This document shows, piece by piece, positions 53,140 through 63,213 of a DNA stretch of 64,000 bases. Origin of the DNA: Cupriavidus cauae (lineage in GTDB: Bacteria; Pseudomonadota; Gammaproteobacteria; Burkholderiales; Burkholderiaceae); contig NZ_VWRN01000017.1 of assembly GCF_008632125.1 (NCBI RefSeq), positions 62,001 through 126,000 of the forward strand, read 5' to 3'. The position numbers and the translations under genes were made by a program. The notes beneath the pieces were generated by a model. That model had not been told where the DNA came from. It did not search any database and saw only the letters and a list, made by a program, of their open reading frames with translations. Each line of letters begins with the position of its first letter. Position 1 is the first letter of the stretch.

Positions 53140-53544
53140 ATGAGTGCCACGACCATGGGCATCGACCACATTGGCCTTACCGTTGCAAACCTCGAAGCCT
53201 CGACGCGCTTCTTTACGGAATGCCTGGGGTGGCGCGTATTCGGCAGCGACCCTGCCTACCCCGCTACGTACGTCACCGACGGCACAGCCAAGATCACGCT
53301 GTGGCAGGTCGCGGATACAACCGCGTTCGCGGCCTTCGATCGGAAGAACGCTGTCGGCCTTCACCACCTTGCATTGAAAGTTCCGGACCGGTCATCACTC
53401 GACGGCCTCTTCGAACGGGTGCGCGCTTATCCCGGCGTTCAGGTGGAGTTCGCACCTGAGCCATCCGGCAACGGTCCGAAGTGGCATGCGATGGTGATGG
53501 AACCGGGTGGTGCGAGACTTGAGCTCAGTTTCGATCCGCGATAG
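53140..53544 (+). CDS. VOC family (glyoxalase-like) protein
   Basis: A 134-aa single-domain VOC protein, starting MSATTMGIDHIGLTVANLEAST, with the second-half motif GLHHLALKVPD and VMEPGGARLELSF at the end. His and Glu residues at the usual metal-binding positions are present. The start at 53140 has GGAG nine bases upstream. Divergent from the ParD-like gene. Substrate unknown. Confidence 0.88.
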   Translation: MSATTMGIDHIGLTVANLEASTRFFTECLGWRVFGSDPAYPATYVTDGTAKITLWQVADTTAFAAFDRKNAVGLHHLALKVPDRSSLDGLFERVRAYPGVQVEFAPEPSGNGPKWHAMVMEPGGARLELSFDPR

Positions 53545-53969
53545 AAGGCCATTTCAGCAATACGAGCGCAGGCGAAACACAGGGAGAAGTAGTAGACGCT
53601 GGAGCCACACAGCTTTCTTTGCCAAGGAACGAGAGCAGGCATGGAAGTCTCGATGGACACGACCGTTACGTTGCGTCACGCACATCTCGTCATGCTGGAC
53701 TTCCTTTAACATGAATGAGCACTCGATTGGCGATTTTTCTATGCGGGCTACTTAGTGGGTAAGCGCTGTGGAACCAAACAAACGGCCGTGGGGACTCCTA
53801 TGGATGCTTGCCGCATTCTAGAACGGCTCCAGTACGCTGAACGAGTCCTCCGAAATATCGAGCTAACGGTGACCATGTGAGCGCTGGACGTCAGCGCCAT
53901 TGCGGGGAGCAGCGGCGATGATGGGCTGGCCGGCGCTGCCACCTCGACCCGAGGCGGTCAGTTGAGGTG
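53545..53969. other. intergenic stretch, no gene recognised
   Basis: Short frames only, with irregular codon use. The fragment MDACRILERLQYAERVLRNI near 53800 looks like the end of an unrecognised small gene. No repeats or hairpins of note. Confidence 0.4.
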
Positions 53970-54317
53970 CTATGCAGAGTCGTCTGCATAGCCAGTTCCC
54001 GCGTGACGAAGGGTCAGGGTCGCACCGTAGCTTTCGATTACTGCCCTTGCTTGCTCGAAGAAGAACTCTGCCCTCTGACTAGGACGAAACCGCATAATGA
54101 TATCGATCACAAGGCTCCTTTCAGTCGCGTCGGGATAGCTTCGATAAATCTCGCCCGATTCTATGAACGCAAGGTAAGTGTTTAGCTTCTCTTGAAGTAG
54201 CTCGAGGTGACGGTCGTCCCACGGCAGAGCGTCGATGATGCTCAGGTGTATGGCGCCAGTCAGCCGATAAACGCCGACGGCATCAATTGTCGAGCTAGTT
54301 TCCACCGCCATTGCCAT
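53970..54317 (-). CDS. DUF6572 family protein
   Basis: A 115-aa protein: IDAVGVYRLTGAIHLSIIDALPWDDRHLELLQEKLNTYLAFIESGEIYRSYPDA is the core of the DUF6572 family, whose function is unknown. Relatives often appear in accessory regions. It lies alone between the VOC gene and the OLD-nuclease operon, on the opposite strand. The ATG at 54317 was chosen; an ATG two codons in is possible. Confidence 0.8.
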   Translation of the reverse strand: MAMAVETSSTIDAVGVYRLTGAIHLSIIDALPWDDRHLELLQEKLNTYLAFIESGEIYRSYPDATERSLVIDIIMRFRPSQRAEFFFEQARAVIESYGATLTLRHAGTGYADDSA

Positions 54318-54550
54318 GTTCCGAAAGAGTTCGCCACCGATATTCTAGTCCCTACGTTGCGAACTTTGCAGACATCTAGCGATCAGGACTCACTCTGCAG
54401 TTGCAAGCGTATTTGCTGACGGTAAATTGGCGCCAGCGACCGCCTTCCGCTTTCTTTGTCCTGAACAAACCTTCTGGTACCCGGAGGGATCACCCTTGTG
54501 AGCTACCATACGTGAAACTGACGCTTCAAATCGATAATTCGAGGGGATAA

Positions 54551-56620
54551 ATGAAGCTGCGCCATGCTCAGATAAAGAATTTCCGCCTTCTGTCGGACGT
54601 CGACCTCGCTTTGGAGGATCTCACTACGGTTGTTGTGGGTCGCAACAACAGCGGCAAGACGTCGCTTTCCGAAGTCATCCGGCGGCTACTAGCAGATGGC
54701 AGCCCACAGTTTCAGCTTGAAGACTTCTCCAGCTCTTGTTATGAGTCCTTCATTCTCGCCTGGGAAACCCGGGTTAAAGGCGAACACGACAATACCGTCC
54801 GGGCCCTCGTCCCGTACATCGAGCTGCGCCTGACGCTCCAGTACAATCCAAATGAGCCTGAATTCGGTCCCTTGAGTCCGTTTGTTATCGACCTCGATCC
54901 TGACTGCACCGAGGCACTTGTCGTTCTCCGCTACGAGCTAAAAGACGGTCATCTCTCCCAGCTTTTTGACGGCCTGCCCCCGACACCGTTGCCTGCGGAA
55001 GCTCGACTGAAGTTTTTTCGCATGTTGCGGGAGCGGATACCAGGCAACTATGCGATGCGTGTATGGGCGGAAGACCCCAATGATGCTGGAAACCAGCGCC
55101 ACCTGCCCCCCAATGCGGTGAAGGGTTTGATCAAGACCGGTTTTATTAACGCACAGCGTGGCTTGGACGATGTCACGTCAAGAGAGTCGGACGTGCTTGC
55201 AAAGACTATCGAGCTTCTATTTGCTACGGCGTCATCGGCTTCGGCGGGCGCGGCTGACAAACAGATCGCTGACGCCTTGACGGAAGCCGTCCAAGGTATT
55301 CAATCGCAGATTGATACAAACTTCGGAGGACAACTGAAAGGGTTAATCCCTGCACTGAAAAGCTTCGGATACCCTGGTTTAGGAAATCAGGAGTTGCATA
55401 CTGAAACACTTCTCGACGTGCGAAAGCTGCTGTCGAATTTCACGAAAGTTCGTTACGCCGGCTACAGCGGCGTCGCATTGCCCGAATCGTACAACGGTCT
55501 CGGCGCACGAAATCTAATCTTCATCCTCTTGCAGTTGGCCGGGTTCTATAAAGCCTTTCGAGCTGAAGCGACGGCTCCTGGTGTCCACCTCATTTTCATC
55601 GAGGAGCCCGAGGCGCATTTGCACCCGCAGATGCAAGAAGTATTCATTCGGCAACTTGCCAAAACGGCACAATTGCTCGTGGACAGCTCGGAAGACAAGG
55701 GGCCCTGGCCGGTCCAGTTCGTCGTATCAACGCATTCTTCACACATCGCAAACGAAGCGGGCTTCGAGAGCATCCGTTACTTCCTCGGACGAGACGTGCC
55801 TGGTGCGCAACCCGGCATCCGGCAGACCAAGATCAAGGATTTGCGCAGAGGGCTGGATGGCGTTTCTGAACCAGACAAGAAATTCCTTCACCAGTACATG
55901 ACACTGACGCGTTGCGATCTTTTCTTTGCAGACAAGGCCATTCTTGTTGAAGGCTTGAGCGAACGTCTTCTTTTGCCGGCCGTCATTGCCAAGCTCGAAG
56001 AGACTGAGCCCGACGCTCCGAAGTTGTCCAGTCAGTACGTAACCACGATAGAAGTGGGGGGAGCGTACGCGCATTTGTTCTTTAGGCTTCTACACTTCCT
56101 CGAACTCCGTAGCTTGATTATCACTGACCTTGATGCTGTCGAAGAAGCAGGCGGTTCGGCATGCGAGGTCCATAAAGGAACATATTCAAGCAACGCATGC
56201 CTGAAAGCGTGGTTTTCCGAGGATGATCCATTCACCCTCCAGGGACTGTTGACAAAGCGCGAGACCGACAAGATAAAAGACGGAAATCGAATAGCATATC
56301 AATGTGCTGAAGTCGAACACGGTCCATGTGGACGGACTTTCGAGGACGCCTTCATCCTCGCAAATCAGACACTGTTTGGGCTGTCGGGCGATACTAGAGA
56401 GGAGTTGGAGGTCGCCGCCCGTGGCAAAGCAGGAGAATTCAAGAAATCGGAATTCGCACTTAAGTATGCCATTGAGGAAAAAAGGTGGAGTGCTCCGAGG
56501 TATCTTGTTGACGGTGTGCGATGGCTGGCAGCAGGCATCGAACCTGATCTATCCGATCCTGCACTGGCTTTGGCAGCAGACGCTATCGTTGCGAAGGCGG
56601 AGGCCGCTCCCCATGGTTGA
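54551..56620 (+). CDS. class 2 OLD-family ATPase/nuclease (GajA-like)
   Basis: A 689-aa OLD-family protein. The ABC-type ATPase has Walker A GRNNSGKTSL (residues 30-39) and Walker B LIFIEEPEAHLHPQM (about 350). The C-terminal Toprim nuclease has AILVEGLSERLLLPA (Glu) and LIITDLDAVEE (Asp). Class 2 OLD proteins are encoded beside a UvrD-like helicase, and Gabija GajA is the known defence member. This protein is about 100 residues longer than typical GajA. Its 3' end overlaps the helicase gene start by eight bases. Likely cleaves foreign DNA when nucleotides run low, as for Gabija. Confidence 0.88.
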   Translation: MKLRHAQIKNFRLLSDVDLALEDLTTVVVGRNNSGKTSLSEVIRRLLADGSPQFQLEDFSSSCYESFILAWETRVKGEHDNTVRALVPYIELRLTLQYNPNEPEFGPLSPFVIDLDPDCTEALVVLRYELKDGHLSQLFDGLPPTPLPAEARLKFFRMLRERIPGNYAMRVWAEDPNDAGNQRHLPPNAVKGLIKTGFINAQRGLDDVTSRESDVLAKTIELLFATASSASAGAADKQIADALTEAVQGIQSQIDTNFGGQLKGLIPALKSFGYPGLGNQELHTETLLDVRKLLSNFTKVRYAGYSGVALPESYNGLGARNLIFILLQLAGFYKAFRAEATAPGVHLIFIEEPEAHLHPQMQEVFIRQLAKTAQLLVDSSEDKGPWPVQFVVSTHSSHIANEAGFESIRYFLGRDVPGAQPGIRQTKIKDLRRGLDGVSEPDKKFLHQYMTLTRCDLFFADKAILVEGLSERLLLPAVIAKLEETEPDAPKLSSQYVTTIEVGGAYAHLFFRLLHFLELRSLIITDLDAVEEAGGSACEVHKGTYSSNACLKAWFSEDDPFTLQGLLTKRETDKIKDGNRIAYQCAEVEHGPCGRTFEDAFILANQTLFGLSGDTREELEVAARGKAGEFKKSEFALKYAIEEKRWSAPRYLVDGVRWLAAGIEPDLSDPALALAADAIVAKAEAAPHG

Positions 56621-58349
56621 TACGCAATCCCCGGCCGAGTTGGCGAGTCGACGTGCCCTCGACGCAATGTTCCAATGTCTCGATCAAGGACTGAGTTTCC
56701 GGCTGGAAGCTGGCGCTGGTGCCGGTAAGACGTATTCTTTGATCAAGGCATTGCAGTATCTTATCGAGCGAAATGAGCATAATTTCCCGAGGAAAAATCA
56801 ACAGATTGCATGCATTACGTTCACGAACGTTGCTAGAGACGAGATTGCTGCTCGCACCGACAAGAGCCCGTTGGTGTACTGCGAGACCAACCACGCTTTC
56901 TGCTGGTCCCTGATTAGTGGCTTCCAGAAGCAGCTACGATCTCTGGTCGAGGCAATGCCACATTGGCAAGAGCGACTTGCAGAGATCGGGGGCAGTCTCG
57001 GCCCTCGCGTGGTGGAGTACAACTTTGGCCACCGCTCCATTCGCGAGGACCGTGTATCGATCCACCATGATGATGTACTGCCCCTCACGATTTCCTTGAT
57101 GGAGAATTTGAAATTCCGTCGGATGGTTGCAGATCGCTTCCCTATCATACTGGTGGACGAATACCAGGACACTGACAAGGATTGGGTCGAGGCCATCAAG
57201 CGGCTTTTTCTAAGCAATTCAGGTGGGCCACTGTTCGGCTTTTTCGGAGACAACTGGCAGAAGATATATGGCGATGGGTGCGGCAGACTTGAACACCAAT
57301 CTGTGAGAGAAATCGGAAAGGAAGCGAACTTCCGATCGGTCAAGACGATTGTGGATTGTCTTAACCGGATGCGCCCTCAATTACGACAGGAAGTGAAAGA
57401 TCCGGATTCGACAGGCCAGGTTAGCGTTTTTCACACGAATGACTGGGCGGGGCAACGCAGAACCGGCGGACATTGGAGCGGTGACCTTCCCGCCGAAACT
57501 GCTCACCAGGCGCTGGAGCGCGTCAAGGATATTCTGATGCAGCAAGGATGGGATCTTGCGCCCGCTTGTACGAAGATCCTGATGTTGACGCACAGGCTGC
57601 TCGCACACGAACAGGGCTACACAAGCTTGCCAACCGTTTTTCGCTACAACGACGCCTTCACCAAGAAGGAGCATCCGCATATCGCTTATCTGGTTGATGA
57701 GCTCGAACCGGCCTGCGACGCGTTCGCGGCAAATCGGTTTGGGTCGATGTTCGAAGCTCTGGGCGCGACTACCCCGCTTCTTCGCAGCCATGCGGACAAG
57801 GCTGTTTGGCACAATGCGATGACTCGACTCTTGGAGCTTCGTTCGACGGGCACTGTTGGAGATGTGATCGATCACGTCCTTGAGCGACGCAGGCCCCGCC
57901 TTCCAGACGCGGTCGAAAAGCGTGAGCGCGAACTACGCGAATTCGTTGGAGCGCCTGGTGAAGACATGCCGGAAAACCTCGTCGAAATCAAACGACTGCG
58001 CGCTGTTCCATACGCGGAGATATCGGCGCTGAGAACTTATCTGGATGGTCATTCGCCTTTTGAAACCAAGCACGGAGTGAAGGGGGCCGAATTCGAAAAC
58101 GTCCTGGTTGTTATCGGTCGGGGATGGAACCAGTATAACTTTGGCGAAATGCTAGCTTTGGCCGCTGGGCAAGCTATTCCGGCGGCAAGGCAGGACTTCT
58201 TTGAGCGAAACCGCAATCTCTTCTATGTCGCTTGTTCCCGTCCCAAACGGCGCCTCGCACTGCTATTCACCCAGCTACTGTCGCCGGAAGCATTTGGCAC
58301 GCTGGAACAATGGTTTTTGCCAGAGAACATGCAGGCGGTCCCGCTCTGA
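56613..58349 (+). CDS. UvrD/Rep-like helicase (GajB-like)
   Basis: A 578-aa superfamily 1 helicase. Visible motifs: I (FRLEAGAGAGKTYSL), Ia (ITFTNVARDEI), II (IILVDEYQDTD), III (FGFFGDNWQKIYG), a late motif V (KGAEFENVLVV) and VI (FYVACSRPKRRLALLF). The start overlaps the OLD gene by eight bases, so the pair is translationally coupled. This is the GajB position in Gabija. It is longer than typical GajB (about 500 residues). The spacer after it shows no partner gene. Confidence 0.88.
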   Translation: MVDTQSPAELASRRALDAMFQCLDQGLSFRLEAGAGAGKTYSLIKALQYLIERNEHNFPRKNQQIACITFTNVARDEIAARTDKSPLVYCETNHAFCWSLISGFQKQLRSLVEAMPHWQERLAEIGGSLGPRVVEYNFGHRSIREDRVSIHHDDVLPLTISLMENLKFRRMVADRFPIILVDEYQDTDKDWVEAIKRLFLSNSGGPLFGFFGDNWQKIYGDGCGRLEHQSVREIGKEANFRSVKTIVDCLNRMRPQLRQEVKDPDSTGQVSVFHTNDWAGQRRTGGHWSGDLPAETAHQALERVKDILMQQGWDLAPACTKILMLTHRLLAHEQGYTSLPTVFRYNDAFTKKEHPHIAYLVDELEPACDAFAANRFGSMFEALGATTPLLRSHADKAVWHNAMTRLLELRSTGTVGDVIDHVLERRRPRLPDAVEKRERELREFVGAPGEDMPENLVEIKRLRAVPYAEISALRTYLDGHSPFETKHGVKGAEFENVLVVIGRGWNQYNFGEMLALAAGQAIPAARQDFFERNRNLFYVACSRPKRRLALLFTQLLSPEAFGTLEQWFLPENMQAVPL

Positions 58350-58683
58350 CGGGAGACCCATTGATGCCATCGAGTGAGCTTTATGTGACCAATTATGGCA
58401 TTCATCTCTCGCATGAATTCCGTCGAGCTTCGGCCGTTTCCAGTCGACCCCAACCATGTGACGGCCCAACAACCGTTGTACTTGGTAGCAGTCTTTGACG
58501 GCACGCTTGATCGAAGACTTGGTATGGGTCGCTAACCGGCCATCGAGCAACATCGCTCCTAGCCAATTCCGGCCCATCTAGGGCGGTGCAACAATGTCTG
58601 CCATTGGCCTTCGACGGCGGCGTGAAAGAAGACATATGGACGCGCAAATGACGGAAACCCATTCTGGTACTCGACCCTCGCCC
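58350..58683. other. intergenic stretch downstream of the helicase gene
   Basis: No supported gene. A minus-strand frame (LATHTKSSIKRAVKDCYQV region) is open but has no recognisable homology and runs into the antisense of the helicase gene. Possibly a decayed gene or island edge. Confidence 0.4.
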
Positions 58684-59748
58684 TCACCTCCGAAACCAAA
58701 CCACCGACAACCCACACCCCACCACCAGCAACACCACCGCCCCCGCCGCCAACAACGCACTGACCTCAACCTCTTTCCGCTCCAACGCAAACCGGCTGGT
58801 AAGCCGCCGATAAACCTGCGTCAGGTCAGCCGCGGAGCTGGCCTGAAAGTACTCACCATCGGTCAGCATTGCGACCTGCCGCAAGGTCGCCTCATCCAGT
58901 TGCACGGGCGAAGAAATTCCCGGCGGTGCTGCGCCCTCCTCTAGCGGTGTACCGAAGCCCACGGTGTAGACCCGCACCCCTCGCTGGGCGGCCATGCGCG
59001 CCGCGTCCAGCGGATCCGGGCCGGTGGTGCGGCGGCCATCGCTGAGCAGGATGATTGCGCCGTGGCGATAGGAGCCGGGGCTCGCCGAAGGCTGCTCTTG
59101 TTCGCGCTTGCGGACGGCTTCCGCCGCGGCGGCTTCTGACAGCGATCTGCCGCCGGGTCCGGGGGCAAGTGATTCGCCACCGAAAATAATCGCTTCGAGA
59201 TCGATGCCATCGTTGGGCAACAGCACCGCCAGTGCCTGGATCAGCCCGCTGCCGGTTGCCGTGCCGTGCTGGAGTTGAAAGCGGTCGATCGCGTCGAGCA
59301 TGTCCTGCCGGCTCTCGGTGGGCGGAAGCACCACGGTCGCGGTGGCGGCAAACGACACAATGCCCAGGCGCACGCTGGCGGGCAATCCGATGATGAAATC
59401 GCGCGCAGCGTGCTGGGCGGCGGCGATTCGGGTAGGTGCCACGTCGGCCGCTGCCATGCTGCGGGAGGTATCCATCGCGAGCACTACCGTGACGGTGTCG
59501 GAGGGCAGCGTGATCGTGGCGGTGGGACGGGCGCAAGCCAGCAGGGCGACGCCAAGCCCCAGCAAGACGAGGAACGGCGGGATGTGGCGCCGCACTCGTT
59601 GCTTGCGGCCGAGGGCGGCCCGCGGCAGCGCAATACTGGCGTACATCAAGGCGGCTTTTTTGCGCCGCGCAATCACGTAGAGGTAGGCGGCTGCCAGCAA
59701 GGGGAGAGCCAGCAGCAGCCAGAGCATTTGTGGCCAGAGAAACTGCAT
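58684..59748 (-). CDS. VWA-domain membrane protein (BatA-like)
   Basis: A 354-aa protein with an N-terminal two-helix membrane part (LWLLLALPLLAAAYLYVIARRKK; PPFLVLLGLGVALLACARP), a von Willebrand A domain with MIDAS motif VLAMDTSRSM, and a C-terminal membrane helix near LLVVGCGLSVVWFR. This is the BatA layout; BatA-like proteins work with MoxR ATPases. No MoxR gene is adjacent. The start was set at the ATG at 59748, which follows GGAG; an ATG at 59760 is possible. Confidence 0.87.
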   Translation of the reverse strand: MQFLWPQMLWLLLALPLLAAAYLYVIARRKKAALMYASIALPRAALGRKQRVRRHIPPFLVLLGLGVALLACARPTATITLPSDTVTVVLAMDTSRSMAAADVAPTRIAAAQHAARDFIIGLPASVRLGIVSFAATATVVLPPTESRQDMLDAIDRFQLQHGTATGSGLIQALAVLLPNDGIDLEAIIFGGESLAPGPGGRSLSEAAAAEAVRKREQEQPSASPGSYRHGAIILLSDGRRTTGPDPLDAARMAAQRGVRVYTVGFGTPLEEGAAPPGISSPVQLDEATLRQVAMLTDGEYFQASSAADLTQVYRRLTSRFALERKEVEVSALLAAGAVVLLVVGCGLSVVWFRR

Positions 59749-59823
59749 GCCCTGCTCCATGGCGCGTGGTATGACGATGGTACTGCGTTTCCAAGTCCGG
59801 CATTCGCTCCGGCCATTCGCTTC

Positions 59824-59914
59824 GGGCATCCGCTTCAGGCATCCGCTTCAGGCATCCGCTTCAGGCATCCGCTTCAGGCATCCGCTTCAGGCATCCGCTT
59901 CGGGCATTCGCTTC
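59824..59914. repeat. 13-bp tandem repeat (seven copies)
   Basis: Seven copies of aggcatccgcttc, the first and last imperfect. Flanked by related degraded copies from about 59798 to 59950. It sits 76 bp upstream of the VWA gene start, in the gap 59749-60154. Confidence 0.95.
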
Positions 59915-60154
59915 CGGCATTCGTCCGAGCATTTGCTCCGGGCATTCGCGCCCTGCCATTCGCGCTCGGGCACTAGCTCAGGCATCCCCTCGCCCTTTCC
60001 CGCACCGCAGTTTTCTCTTATGATGCCGCGCGTCATATCGGCCGGTAGAAGGACGACCGCCGGTCGGTAAATGACGGCGCTTTGCCAGCGTTCGGCGCCA
60101 TCCCGGGCGTCTTTGACACACCATAAAAAATCAGCACAACAACAAGGAGTCACC

Positions 60155-61834
60155 TTGAAGAAGTCCATCCGCACGAGTCTGCTCGCGCTGGCCGCCATGG
60201 CCGCCGTTCACGCACATGCCGCTCCCACGCTGGTGCAGTCCGTTCAGGGCTACACGCTGCAGAACGACAAGATCGTCACCTTCAGCGGCCTGGTGTTCGA
60301 CCAGGGCAAGGTATTGGAGACCGGCGATGCTGCCGCGCTGCGCGCGAAGTATCCGGATGCCAAGCGCATCGACGGCCAGGGCAAGACGCTGCTGCCGGGC
60401 CTGATTGATGCCCACGGCCACGTGTTCCGGCTGGGCTTCAAGACGACCGAGATCTCGCTGTCGGGCACGCGGACCCTGCAGGAAGCGCAGGGCCAGATCC
60501 GCGACTATGCGCAGAAGAATCCGCAGCGCCAGTGGCTGCTCGGCTATGGCTGGAATCAGGTGAACTGGAAACTGGGCCGCTTCCCGACCGCGGCCGAGCT
60601 CGATGCGGCGGTGTCGGACCGCCCGGTGCGCCTGGTGCGCGTCGATGGCCACGCGGCCTGGCTGAACACCAAGGCGCTGCAGGCGGCCGGCATCACGCGC
60701 GACACCAAGGACCCCGCCGGCGGCCGTATCGAGCGCGATGCCAACGGCAATCCGACCGGCGTGCTGATCGACAAGGCCATGGCGCTGGTCAACAACGTGA
60801 TCCCGCCCTACTCCGACGACGATCGGCGTGCCGCGCTGGCCGCCGCCGTCGCGCATCTGAACGCGCTGGGCCTGACCTCTGTCGGCGATGCCGGCGTGAC
60901 CGTCGCCGACGATCGCATCTATCGCGAGTTCGCCGACCAGGGCAAGCTGACTACGCGCATCTACGGGATGATTCGCGACACCGGCGAGGACTTCAAGACG
61001 CTGTCCGCCAAGGGCCCCCTGATCGGTTACGGCAACGACCGCTACGATCTGCGCGCCGTGAAGCTCTACGGCGACGGCGCGCTGGGCAGCCGTGGTGCCG
61101 CGCTGATGGAGCCCTACACCGACGACCACGCGCATAGCGGCCTGCTGTTCATGAGCGATGCCGCGATGCAGGCCAGCGTGAAGACCGCGCTGAAGGCCGG
61201 CTACCAGGTCAATGTGCATGCGATCGGCGACAAGACCAACCATCAGGTGCTCGACGCGATGGAAGTCGCCTACAAGGACGTGGGCGGCCGCGAGCTGCGC
61301 AATCGGATCGAGCACGCACAGGTGGTCTCGCTGCCCGATATCCCGCGCTTCAAGACGCTGAACCTGATCGCGTCGATGCAACCGACCCACGCCACCAGCG
61401 ACATGAACATGGCGGAAGACCGCATCGGCAAGGAGCGCATCAAGGGCGCCTATGCCTGGCAGACCTTCCTGAAGCAGGGCACCGTGATCGCGGGCGGCTC
61501 GGATTTCCCGGTGGAATCGGCCAACCCGTTCTACGGCCTGCACGCCGCGGTGACGCGCACCGACCATGAGGGCCGCCCCATCAAGGGCTGGCACCCCGAG
61601 GAAGCGATGACGCTGCCGCAGGCGTTCCGCGCGTTCACGATGGATGCCGCCTACGCGCAGCATCAGGAGAAGACGCTGGGTTCGCTGGAGCCGGGCAAGT
61701 GGGCCGACTTCATTCTGGTGGACCGTGATCTCTTCAAGGTCGCACCAGCCGACATCTGGAAAATCCAGGTGCTGGAGACCTGGGTGGCCGGTGAGCGCGT
61801 GTACGCAAAGGGCGATCAGGCGGCGAAGCGCTGA
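60155..61834 (+). CDS. exported amidohydrolase (YtcJ-like)
   Basis: A 559-aa amidohydrolase-superfamily protein. The signal peptide (SIRTSLLALAAMAAVHAHA) exports it. LLPGLIDAHGHVF carries the metal-binding His-x-His, further ligands are in VKLYGDGALGSRGA, YQVNVHAIGDKTNH and IEHAQVVSL, and GGSDFPVESANP has the final Asp. YtcJ relatives hydrolyse amide or ring C-N bonds; the substrate is unknown. The start is a TTG at 60155 with AAGGAG six bases upstream. No good ATG exists in the right place. Confidence 0.88.
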   Translation: MKKSIRTSLLALAAMAAVHAHAAPTLVQSVQGYTLQNDKIVTFSGLVFDQGKVLETGDAAALRAKYPDAKRIDGQGKTLLPGLIDAHGHVFRLGFKTTEISLSGTRTLQEAQGQIRDYAQKNPQRQWLLGYGWNQVNWKLGRFPTAAELDAAVSDRPVRLVRVDGHAAWLNTKALQAAGITRDTKDPAGGRIERDANGNPTGVLIDKAMALVNNVIPPYSDDDRRAALAAAVAHLNALGLTSVGDAGVTVADDRIYREFADQGKLTTRIYGMIRDTGEDFKTLSAKGPLIGYGNDRYDLRAVKLYGDGALGSRGAALMEPYTDDHAHSGLLFMSDAAMQASVKTALKAGYQVNVHAIGDKTNHQVLDAMEVAYKDVGGRELRNRIEHAQVVSLPDIPRFKTLNLIASMQPTHATSDMNMAEDRIGKERIKGAYAWQTFLKQGTVIAGGSDFPVESANPFYGLHAAVTRTDHEGRPIKGWHPEEAMTLPQAFRAFTMDAAYAQHQEKTLGSLEPGKWADFILVDRDLFKVAPADIWKIQVLETWVAGERVYAKGDQAAKR

Positions 61835-61863
61835 TAGATCCGACCGCAACGTCATCAGACAAG

Positions 61864-61900
61864 AGCCCTGCTGGACCATCGTTCAGCAGGGCTTTTTTTT
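61864..61900 (+). terminator. Rho-independent terminator
   Basis: AGCCCTGCTG, 10-bp loop, CAGCAGGGCT, then eight T. Ends the amidohydrolase gene. Confidence 0.95.
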
Positions 61901-62066
61901 GCGGGCCGCCGTTCGCAATGACGGGCGATTCTGCCTGACAGATGGTTACTGCCGATCGCCTCCTTTGGTGCGTGGTGCCGATTCCAATGGCCGCCCCAGC
62001 CCTCGCTGCGGCCTCCGGAGGCAAACAACGCTAGTATTCGCCGAATCCGCCCTTCATCGATTCGGT

Positions 62067-62966
62067 ATGAAATTCAAGGAAATCTATGCCTTTCGCGCGG
62101 TAATGCGCACGGGCTCCATGACGGCCGCGGCCAATGAGCTGTTCATGTCGCAGCCCAATGTCAGCCGGCTGATCTCCCAATTGGAAGCCTCCACCGGCCT
62201 GACGCTCTTTACCCGCAATGCCGGCCGGCTCGCGCCGACCGAAGAGGGATTGGCTTTTCTGCGGGAGGTTGATCGCACCTTCGTCGGGTTGGAAGCCCTG
62301 AAGGACGCCGCGCGCAATATCCGCCAGTTCGGCGCGGGCCGGCTGCGCATCGCCACGGTACCCTCGTTGGCGATGACGGTATTGCCGCTGGTGCTGCAAC
62401 GCTTTCATGCGGACCATCCCGACGTCTACGTCGCCATGGAAACCGGCAGCACGCAGCTCGTGGCCGAGCAGGTCGGCAACCGCCATTGCGAGCTCGGACT
62501 GGTTTCCTATTTGCCCACTGCCGCCGTGACCGAGGCGCATCCGGTAGCCGAGCTGTTCGGCTGCTGCGTGCTGCCGCCCGGCCATCGGCTTGCGGCCCGC
62601 GAGGTCATCACGCCGGCCGACCTCGCCGGCGAACCGTTCATCTCGATGGCCCATGGCGATGGGCTGCGCGCCGCCGTGGATGCCGCCTTCGCCGGCGACG
62701 ACCGCCGGGTGATGCATTTCGAGACGCCCTATGGCGCGACCATCTGCAATATGGTCGGTCTTGGGCTGGGCGTGGGCATCGTCAATCCGCTGGTCGCCCG
62801 CATGTACCGGCACACCAATATCGTGGTGCGGCCATTCGAGCCCCGCGTGCCCTTCGTCAGCTATCTGCTGCTGGCGCGCAATCGGCCGGCCAATCTGCTG
62901 GTGGACCGCTTTATCGCGCGCCTGCGCGAAGTCATCGACGCGGAAATTGAAGGCTTGGCCGGCTGA
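62067..62966 (+). CDS. LysR-family transcriptional regulator
   Basis: A 299-aa regulator with helix-turn-helix GSMTAAANELFMSQPNVSRLISQLE (about residues 16-40) and an effector domain. GLGVGIVNPLVARM lies in the C-terminal region. It precedes the FAD-dependent oxidoreductase gene on the same strand. A 12-bp repeat follows its stop codon. Target not established. Confidence 0.93.
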   Translation: MKFKEIYAFRAVMRTGSMTAAANELFMSQPNVSRLISQLEASTGLTLFTRNAGRLAPTEEGLAFLREVDRTFVGLEALKDAARNIRQFGAGRLRIATVPSLAMTVLPLVLQRFHADHPDVYVAMETGSTQLVAEQVGNRHCELGLVSYLPTAAVTEAHPVAELFGCCVLPPGHRLAAREVITPADLAGEPFISMAHGDGLRAAVDAAFAGDDRRVMHFETPYGATICNMVGLGLGVGIVNPLVARMYRHTNIVVRPFEPRVPFVSYLLLARNRPANLLVDRFIARLREVIDAEIEGLAG

Positions 62967-62980
62967 GCCCCCACCGCAGA

Positions 62981-63022
62981 ACCCACCTCAGACCCCACCT
63001 CAGACCCCACCTCAGACCCCAT
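62981..63022. repeat. 12-bp tandem repeat after LysR
   Basis: Three and a half copies of accccacctcag, beginning 14 bp after the stop codon. Confidence 0.9.
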
Positions 63023-63213
63023 CAGCTTTTCGTATAGGTACCGCACGAATTGGTATTTGCGCGTATCAGGGGTCGGTGCGCATACTCGCTCGCATTGGCA
63101 ACACCGGCCCGGAGCCACGGTTCCGGGCCAGGGCTGCCGCGATATTTGCGAGTCCCCACATGACTTTTGACAGGGCCCAAGGCCCGTTCCCGACCCGCGC
63201 GAGGGCGTGCTGA

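Noticed and set aside
58275..58577. Minus-strand 100-aa ORF as a gene
   Set aside because: It overlaps the helicase gene 3' end, has no ribosome site or known homology, and may be a chance frame.
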